A stretch of DNA of 64,000 nucleotides from Spirirestis rafaelensis WJT71-NPBG6 (GTDB taxonomy: Bacteria; Cyanobacteriota; Cyanobacteriia; Cyanobacteriales; Nostocaceae): positions 117,037 to 181,036 of the forward strand of contig JAHHID010000003.1 in the NCBI GenBank assembly GCA_019359015.1, written 5' to 3'. A model generated the notes under the pieces. That model did not search any database. It saw only the letters and a program-made list of their open reading frames with translations, and was not told the origin of the DNA. The position numbers were made by a program, and so were the translations under genes. Every line of letters starts with the position of its first letter. Position 1 is the stretch's first letter. This document shows, piece after piece, positions 59,276-64,000 of the stretch.

Positions 59276-60082
59276 TTACCTCAAGCTAGTGCTGAAGGGA
59301 CAACGACTCGCTTGCGGTTCGTTAATCGCACTTTTTCCTTTCCAGTTCCAAAGTCGCTTGATTATACCTAAAAATGTTGGTTTCTGTTCTCCGGTAGCTT
59401 GTTTTTCGTTTGCTGTCAGCTTTGATGTAGTTGTTTTTCCACCTGCTGTCAGCTTGTCTAAAAACAAGGTATTGTCGAAATAGTGTTCCAAAGAAACTAT
59501 CTTCAAATCATCGGTGACGCGAGCAATACTCATCCCGATAACTTCCACCGTTTCCCCAGTGGGTGCAAAGTCTTTGTATTGACCGTTAAAATGTCCCCAA
59601 TGCCGCCATTTAAATGTGACGTTTGGTGGTCCCGAAAAAACTTCTAGCACTTCCCAAGGAAATCCTTGAGGAAATGTTGTGTGAAAAATTTTGGCGGATG
59701 ATTCAAAGTCTTCTTCAGACGCTTTGTAATGTTGTGAATCAGCCATAAATAAATTGTAAGTACCAGAAGCTTTTAGTTCGGCTGCTGTGTACTCTACTCC
59801 ACCATTGGTACTGACGCGGAACTTGTCACTCACAACTGACAACCACTGTTGCGGATCGCTTTTGAATGATACCTCCATTTCAAAAGCTCTCACCAAGTTT
59901 TGCACGATCGCTTCTAGTGTACCTTCAAGGTGATTGCATATACTTTCTTGAGCGAGATTTTCTTTTGACCGCGAATAATCTGGTGGCGTTTGATAACGCC
60001 ACTCTGCATCAGTGCTTTGTGCAATTACTGTATCTCTATCTTGCACCCAAAGCGGAAGGCTGTTAGATTGTGTTGCGCTCAT
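59276..60082 (-). CDS. Homologue of plant pathogen-related protein (SnoaL/NTF2-like fold)
   Basis: 268 residues. Landmarks are W-R-Y-Q-T-P-P-D-Y, L-E-G-T-L-E-A-I-V-Q-N-L-V-R-A-F-E-M-E, V-S-T-N-G-G, G-T-Y-N-L-F, F-P-Q-G-F-P-W-E-V-L-E-V-F-S-G-P-P and F-K-W-R-H-W-G. These closely echo the pathogen-related protein first described in barley (comparison from memory), which has an NTF2/SnoaL-like core. The C-terminal 50 residues are a Lys/Thr-rich extension ending R-C-P-F-S-T-S-L-R. Function in plants and bacteria is unknown. It is separated from ycf54 by 74 bases on the same strand. Confidence 0.75.
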   Translation of the reverse strand: MSATQSNSLPLWVQDRDTVIAQSTDAEWRYQTPPDYSRSKENLAQESICNHLEGTLEAIVQNLVRAFEMEVSFKSDPQQWLSVVSDKFRVSTNGGVEYTAAELKASGTYNLFMADSQHYKASEEDFESSAKIFHTTFPQGFPWEVLEVFSGPPNVTFKWRHWGHFNGQYKDFAPTGETVEVIGMSIARVTDDLKIVSLEHYFDNTLFLDKLTAGGKTTTSKLTANEKQATGEQKPTFLGIIKRLWNWKGKSAINEPQASRCPFSTSLR

Positions 60083-60319
60083 AGAAGTCTTGGTTTAAGA
60101 TTTGACTGTTGTTTGCAATATTTTCGATTTAGCCAGAAGATCGCAGCGCTTAATAACCACGCCACGACTAAAACCTTTATTTTTAGATCATCCTTCAAGG
60201 TGTTAGCAGTGAAGATTATTTATACACTTAATTTAATAAGGCATAACCGATCGCTTCAAAGTCTTCTGTCTAACTTCGATTTTTCAGATTTCGCAGCAAC
60301 ATCCCCTCTAATGTGGTCC
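60083..60319. other. Gap between pdxJ and the pathogen-related homologue gene
   Basis: 237 bases without a gene or recognised repeat. Both flanking genes are on the minus strand, so the promoter for the 59276-60082 gene is here. Confidence 0.35.
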
Positions 60320-61042
60320 CTAAAGATTTCCGCGCATGGCTTGTTTCATCTCGCGGACTGCTCTTTCTATACCTACTAAAGCTGCCCGACTGATGATAGT
60401 ATGACCAATATTCAACTCTTCCATGCCTGGAAGACAAGCCACAGGATAAACGTTCCAGTAGGTGAGTCCATGACCAGCATTCACTCGCAATCCTGAAGCG
60501 ATCGCTTGCTCACACCCCGACGCTAACACCTTTAATTCTTGCTTGCGACTTGTTTCATCTTTAGCTTCAGCATATTGCCCGGTGTGCAGTTCAATAAATT
60601 TCGCTTGCACCTTGACAGAAGCTTCAATTTGTGATGGGTCGGCATCGATAAACAGACTAACTGGGATACCAGCGTTTTGCAACTTATCAACTATCTCACC
60701 TATTCTAGCAATTTGACCGACGATATCTAGACCGCCTTCGGTGGTCACTTCTTGACGTTTTTCGGGTACTAAAGTTACATAATCGGGTTTGATATCGAGA
60801 GCGATCGCTAACATTTCGTCAGTAGCTGCCATTTCTAGATTAAGATGCGATCGTACCGTTTGCCGCAATAGACGCACATCCCGATCTTGAATATGGCGTC
60901 TATCTTCGCGCAAATGTACAGTAATTCCATCAGCACCTGCTAATTCTGCCAGCACCGCTGCTGCTACGGGGTCTGGTTCCACCGTTTGCCGCGCTTGACG
61001 AATAGTAGCGATGTGGTCAATATTTACGCCGAGTGTAAGCAC
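60320..61042 (-). CDS. pdxJ: Pyridoxine 5'-phosphate synthase PdxJ
   Basis: 240 residues from GTG at 61042 ([18 protein letters not shown]), with AGGGGAG seven to eight bases upstream; an ATG at 61063 would place that Shine-Dalgarno inside the gene. PdxJ condenses 1-deoxyxylulose-5-phosphate with 3-amino-1-phosphohydroxypropan-2-one, the last ring-forming step of vitamin B6. Diagnostic segments: [47 protein letters not shown] and V-N-A-G-H-G-L-T-Y. All are intact. Confidence 0.97.
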   Translation of the reverse strand: MLTLGVNIDHIATIRQARQTVEPDPVAAAVLAELAGADGITVHLREDRRHIQDRDVRLLRQTVRSHLNLEMAATDEMLAIALDIKPDYVTLVPEKRQEVTTEGGLDIVGQIARIGEIVDKLQNAGIPVSLFIDADPSQIEASVKVQAKFIELHTGQYAEAKDETSRKQELKVLASGCEQAIASGLRVNAGHGLTYWNVYPVACLPGMEELNIGHTIISRAALVGIERAVREMKQAMRGNL

Positions 61043-61542
61043 CACTATTTCTCCCCTTTGCATCCTCAGGTCTTGATTTTAGCCTAGATGTTGATTGTAG
61101 GGTGAGTAGAATTAATTGCCAATGTTAAATAATTTACTTGAAGTATTAGTCAGAAACAGATTAATTATTATAAAAATATTACAACTCGGTTAATTACTCT
61201 TGACACTTTTTAAACAATTGACTTTAAAACAGTTACGTGTATCAACGGTACTGAACTCAGTCTTTTTAGTTTAACTGACTATAATACTGGCAATTTTTTC
61301 CACTTTTATCCTAAAACTGCATAATTTGATTTTCCTTACACCTATTAAAAATATAGAAGGAAAGCTAAATGAGTGCTTAACTTCTGTTGGGCAAATCAAG
61401 TCAGGCTTTATGCACACCAGAAAATTTCTGTCAATACATAAGTTCTAAATAACATAAATTTGCCCAAGATTATAGCTTTCTTAGCTATAGAATTCAGGCA
61501 AAATTTTATCTTGCTAATGACGAATTTATCCAAATAATATAT
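61043..61542. other. AT-rich intergenic region upstream of the lipoprotein pair
   Basis: 500 bases. Very AT-rich at 61110-61360. No gene, repeat or tRNA that I can support; it likely holds divergent promoters for pdxJ and the lipoprotein gene. Confidence 0.4.
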
Positions 61543-62466
61543 ATGCTAAAAAAAAGGCATCAAGTAGTTATAGTATTTGCTGTTTTAACTACCTTAATAA
61601 GTGGCTGTGACTCTACTAAAGATAAATATAAAAAATTTACAGAAGCTTTAACTGGATATACTACAGCTTTAGATGACCTGCTTCAAGCTTCAGCACCAAT
61701 TGCCATCGAAGCAACTTCTGAACAACTAATTCAGCAAATTCAAACACCAGAAGGAAGTACTAGTTCTCAGCAAAATATAATTCAGCAAAATACTAAAAAC
61801 TATGAAGATAGTTCTAAGCTAGATAAAGAAAGACTGCAAATAATTTCTGACCTCCGCAGTCACATTCACTTCTTAAACAAATATTTTCAATTATTAAGAA
61901 ACCTAGCTTCTTCTGATGCTCCTGAGGAAACAAAGAATCAAACCCAAGAGGTTTTTACTAGTTTAGAAGGATTAGGCAACAAGCTTGTAGGTGAACCAAA
62001 ATTTCCAAAAGATAAATTTGCTATTCTTCAAAACGCAGTTCCATCTTTAACCGGAGTAATAGTTAGTTCAAAAATTAATAGTGCGCTGAAAGAAGAGTTA
62101 GAAAAACGAAAAGAACCTATTCAACATCAATTATTGCTTCAACAAGCTCTATTAACAGCAATCACCGATGACATCAAAGCAGATTTAGAAGATATAGAGC
62201 AACTACGAGAAGGACGCCTTGTTGCTAGAGAATATGGGACTGGTAAAATAGCCAATCCAGAAGATTGGATTAGTAAAAGAAGGAAAATACTTAATCTGCA
62301 AACAAAGATAGTTGAACTTAATGAAACATCTGAGATTGCAAAAGATTTCAGAATGGTATTTGAAGATTTTGTCAAAGGTGATTTTAACTCAAAACGCTTA
62401 GATAATATTACTGAAAGAATGAACAATCTAACAAAAGTTATTCAAACTGTGGTTCCGGCTGAGTAA
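61543..62466 (+). CDS. Helical lipoprotein of unknown function
   Basis: 307 residues. The lipoprotein signal M-L-K-K-R-H-Q-V-V-I-V-F-A-V-L-T-T-L-I-S-G-C has the lipobox L-I-S-G-C (residues 19-23). The mature protein is almost all alpha-helical and rich in Q, E, K and L (for example A-T-S-E-Q-L-I-Q-Q-I-Q-T-P and I-Q-H-Q-L-L-L-Q-Q-A-L-L-T-A-I). It looks like extended antiparallel coiled coils. There are no cysteines beyond the lipidated one. The next gene follows after 24 bases, so they form an operon. Base composition is AT-richer than neighbouring housekeeping genes, suggesting accessory DNA. Family not recognised. Confidence 0.65.
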   Translation: MLKKRHQVVIVFAVLTTLISGCDSTKDKYKKFTEALTGYTTALDDLLQASAPIAIEATSEQLIQQIQTPEGSTSSQQNIIQQNTKNYEDSSKLDKERLQIISDLRSHIHFLNKYFQLLRNLASSDAPEETKNQTQEVFTSLEGLGNKLVGEPKFPKDKFAILQNAVPSLTGVIVSSKINSALKEELEKRKEPIQHQLLLQQALLTAITDDIKADLEDIEQLREGRLVAREYGTGKIANPEDWISKRRKILNLQTKIVELNETSEIAKDFRMVFEDFVKGDFNSKRLDNITERMNNLTKVIQTVVPAE

Positions 62467-62490
62467 AATATTTAACAAAAGGAAAAAACA

Positions 62491-62850
62491 ATGACTGATT
62501 CTCTAAACAATAAAGATCAAGACTACTTGAATAGACTTGAAAAGTGCCAAAGGAATTTACAAAGTTCTTCAGTTCAAGCTTGGATTAATGGGTTATCAAT
62601 AAGTGATCAAAATCAAGTAAAACAAGTTCAGACAAATTTGGGAAATTGTATAAAAACAATAAGGAATAAACGTTTAACAACAATTCTCGGTGATTTGAAA
62701 AAAGAAGAAGATATAAAAGCTCTTCAAGAAGGTATTAACGATCTAGAACATCAGATTAACAAATTGAGTAATACAATTAGCTTCTTAAATGCGGCTAATA
62801 AATTAATCAAGGCATTGACTAAAATTTTCAGTTTTTTACCACTACTATGA
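62491..62850 (+). CDS. Small coiled-coil protein with hydrophobic C-terminus
   Basis: 119 residues. AAAAGGAAAAAACA precedes the ATG. It is helical and charged throughout (D-Y-L-N-R-L-E-K-C-Q-R-N-L-Q-S-S and E-D-I-K-A-L-Q-E-G-I-N-D-L-E-H-Q-I-N-K-L), ending in the hydrophobic tail I-F-S-F-L-P-L-L. No signal peptide, so it is probably cytosolic or peripherally membrane bound. It is 24 bases after the lipoprotein gene, and the two may act across the membrane as a pair (inference). Family not recognised. Confidence 0.6.
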   Translation: MTDSLNNKDQDYLNRLEKCQRNLQSSSVQAWINGLSISDQNQVKQVQTNLGNCIKTIRNKRLTTILGDLKKEEDIKALQEGINDLEHQINKLSNTISFLNAANKLIKALTKIFSFLPLL

Positions 62851-63075
62851 TGGCACATTTCTAAATTAAGATGCGATCGCCCTTAGCAAACGCGAGTGCG
62901 TCTTGTGCTATTGAGAAGAGAAGCGTGTCCGACAGGACAAGACAAAGCTTTGCCCATCATACCGTTTGCATCCTCAGGTCTTGATTTTAGCCGAAATGGA
63001 AATTGGGGGGGTAAGCGATCGCCTGACTTACTTTCCAAATTTATAATAATATGTAGACCCATCCTCAGAAGCGAT
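62851..63075. other. Repeat-bearing spacer before the second Uma2 gene
   Basis: ATGCGATCGCCC near 62870, then AAACGCGAGTGCGTCTTGTG and GTGTCCGACAGGACAAGACA, fragments of dispersed palindromes. CATCCTCAGGTCTTGATTTTAGCC at 62969-62992 repeats 61063-61086, just upstream of pdxJ. The frame open from 62896 is spurious. Confidence 0.55.
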
Positions 63076-63714
63076 ATGCTTTTAGAATTACAACAAATTA
63101 TCGTCAAACCTGGTCAACAAACATTGTTTAAAGATATTAGTTGGCAGCAATTAGAAAATATTCTCGAAGAAATGGGAGAAAAGCGTGCTGCACGCATTTC
63201 TTATAGTCATGGCTGGTTAGAAATTATGGTTCCTCTACCCGAACACGAAAAAGATAAAGAAAATATTGGTGATTTGGTCAAAATTTTATTAGAAAAACTC
63301 CAAATTTATTTTGAAGCTTTAGGTTCCACAACCTTAAAAAATGAATCAATGCAGCAAGCAGTAGAACCAGATAGCTGTTTTTATATTGAAAATCAAGCTG
63401 CTGTAATTGGAAAAAATCGCCTTGATTTAACTATAGATCCACCACCAGATTTAGCAATCGAAATTGATATTACTTCCCGCACACGCTTTGATAACTATGA
63501 GATTTTGGGAGTTCCTGAACTTTGGCGATATACACAACAAGGTTTAGAAATTTATGTGCTACAGCAGGGAAAATATATCAAATCTCAATCGAGTCCTAAC
63601 TTTCCGGGTATCTCAATTATTGAACTAGTTAATAAATATGTTCAGCAGTGTTTAACTATTGGTAGAAGTCAAGCTATTCGCAATTTTAGAACTTGGATTG
63701 ATAATAATTTATAA
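63076..63714 (+). CDS. Uma2-family (DUF820) putative endonuclease-fold protein
   Basis: 212 residues from the ATG at 63076; an earlier in-frame start at 62896 falls in repeat sequence. Features: W-Q-Q-L-E-N-I-L-E-E-M-G-E-K-R-A-A-R-I-S-Y-S-H-G-W-L-E-I-M at the N-terminus, P-D-S-C-F-Y-I and D-L-A-I-E-I-D-I-T-S-R-T as the PD-(D/E)XK-like acidic motifs, and Y-E-I-L-G-V-P-E-L-W-R-Y as a typical C-terminal element. It belongs to a different subgroup from 3125-3727. These genes are frequent passengers in cyanobacterial genomes; role unknown. Confidence 0.85.
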   Translation: MLLELQQIIVKPGQQTLFKDISWQQLENILEEMGEKRAARISYSHGWLEIMVPLPEHEKDKENIGDLVKILLEKLQIYFEALGSTTLKNESMQQAVEPDSCFYIENQAAVIGKNRLDLTIDPPPDLAIEIDITSRTRFDNYEILGVPELWRYTQQGLEIYVLQQGKYIKSQSSPNFPGISIIELVNKYVQQCLTIGRSQAIRNFRTWIDNNL

Positions 63715-63778
63715 AGGTTATTTTAGGTATATTCAACCACAAATTAACATTCAGCATCGGGGAAGCATCCCAATGAAT

Positions 63779-63878
63779 GCAAAAAGCCCTCAGGCTATAA
63801 GCCTGGGGCTAAAGAAACAAAGCCTGCCTTCGCAGGCTATGAATATTGAAGCCTGCGAAGGCAGGCTTTGTCCGTATA
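63779..63878. repeat. Dispersed repeat R2 with 19-bp palindrome, interrupted by an IS
   Basis: AAGCCCTCAGGCTATAAGCC at about 63784, then AAGCCTGCCTTCGCAGGCT (63820-63838) and AGCCTGCGAAGGCAGGCTT (63850-63868), then TGTCCGTATAG. The same R2 elements occur at 31326-31385 and 44450-44490. The usual continuation after CGTATAG is missing. Confidence 0.75.
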
Positions 63879-64000
63879 GAACCCATTTGACATCTTTTAC
63901 TGTGTTGAAGTAAAGTTAGCGCAAAAGTTGTATCCAACAGTTATGCCATACTCTAGCAGCCTCACAGACGAAGAGTGGATAATCCTAGAACCCCTACTGG
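63879..64000 (+). mobile_element. Left end of an IS5/IS4-type insertion sequence (continues past window)
   Basis: Begins around GAACCCATTTGACATC at 63879, directly after the R2 repeat is cut off, and contains a transposase start at 63943. The right end and target duplication lie outside the window, so the exact boundary is inferred. Confidence 0.6.
63943..64000 (+). CDS. IS5-family transposase, N-terminal 19 codons
   Basis: M-P-Y-S-S-S-L-T-D-E-E-W-I-I-L-E-P-L-L is the standard N-terminus of the IS5-type (DUF4096-containing) transposases common in cyanobacteria. The gene runs off the window end, so integrity cannot be judged. Confidence 0.85.
   Translation, partial: MPYSSSLTDEEWIILEPLL

Overview
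The window is chromosomal DNA from a cyanobacterium, most likely a filamentous, Nostoc/Calothrix-like (Nostocales) species. Evidence: many HIP1 octamers (GCGATCGC); photosynthesis genes (petG, ycf54, ycf35, ycf46, sqdB/sqdX, crtE); cyanobacterial orphan families (DUF2973, DUF2605, DUF3370, divergent PAP2); and abundant heptamer short tandem repeats (STRRs) and palindromic repeats between genes, and in places inside them. The species assignment is inference. No rRNA, tRNA, CRISPR array or prophage was recognised.

Layout. 1-7.3 kb: the end of a methyltransferase, two exported or conserved unknowns, a Uma2 nuclease, then a minus-strand group of an RHH/zinc-knuckle protein, the Ycf46 AAA ATPase and Ycf35. 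7.5-10.5 kb: the sulfolipid genes sqdB and sqdX, separated by a decayed DUF4291 gene. 10.7-13.3 kb: a CyaB-type adenylate cyclase (GAF-GAF-PAS-cyclase). 14-21.8 kb: purC, then the outer-envelope cluster omp85-lpxC-fabZ-lpxA-lpxB. 21.9-23.4 kb: a solitary C5-cytosine methyltransferase carrying three in-frame repeat insertions. 23.4-31.3 kb: a TAT-type aldo/keto reductase, two tandem paralogous membrane proteins, mnmH, an atypical SDR, a prohibitin-like protein and endonuclease V. 32-43.9 kb: a glycogen-debranching-type glucosidase, DUF2973, DUF2605, thrS, several conserved unknowns, a C15-type peptidase, hisH, rsmD and petG. 43.9-46.2 kb: a CytM-like cytochrome and a 14-TM drug/H+ antiporter, separated by a composite MITE-like element.

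46.3-52.7 kb is an accessory, rearranged segment. It holds a RelE/ParE toxin-antitoxin pair, a 21-bp minisatellite, a P-loop kinase bracketed by a partial direct repeat and a fragment of a neighbouring ABC transporter gene, and a CHAT-protease/AAA-like gene broken at its P-loop and joined to a 5'-truncated higB followed by an intact higA. An ABC exporter and an AI-2E-family permease follow; the permease's C-terminal tail is encoded by a dispersed repeat. 54-63.7 kb returns to housekeeping genes (Nudix, folD, crtE, divergent PAP2, ycf54, a homologue of plant pathogen-related protein, pdxJ), then an unknown lipoprotein/coiled-coil pair and a second Uma2 gene. The window ends inside an IS5-type insertion sequence that interrupts another palindromic repeat.

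No single gene set here is an obvious new defence or biosynthetic system. The most unusual signals are repeats becoming protein-coding sequence (cyclase, methyltransferase, AI-2E permease), the chimeric CHAT-AAA/higBA junction, the composite MITE and the tandem membrane paralogues. All family assignments were made by reading the sequence, without database searches.
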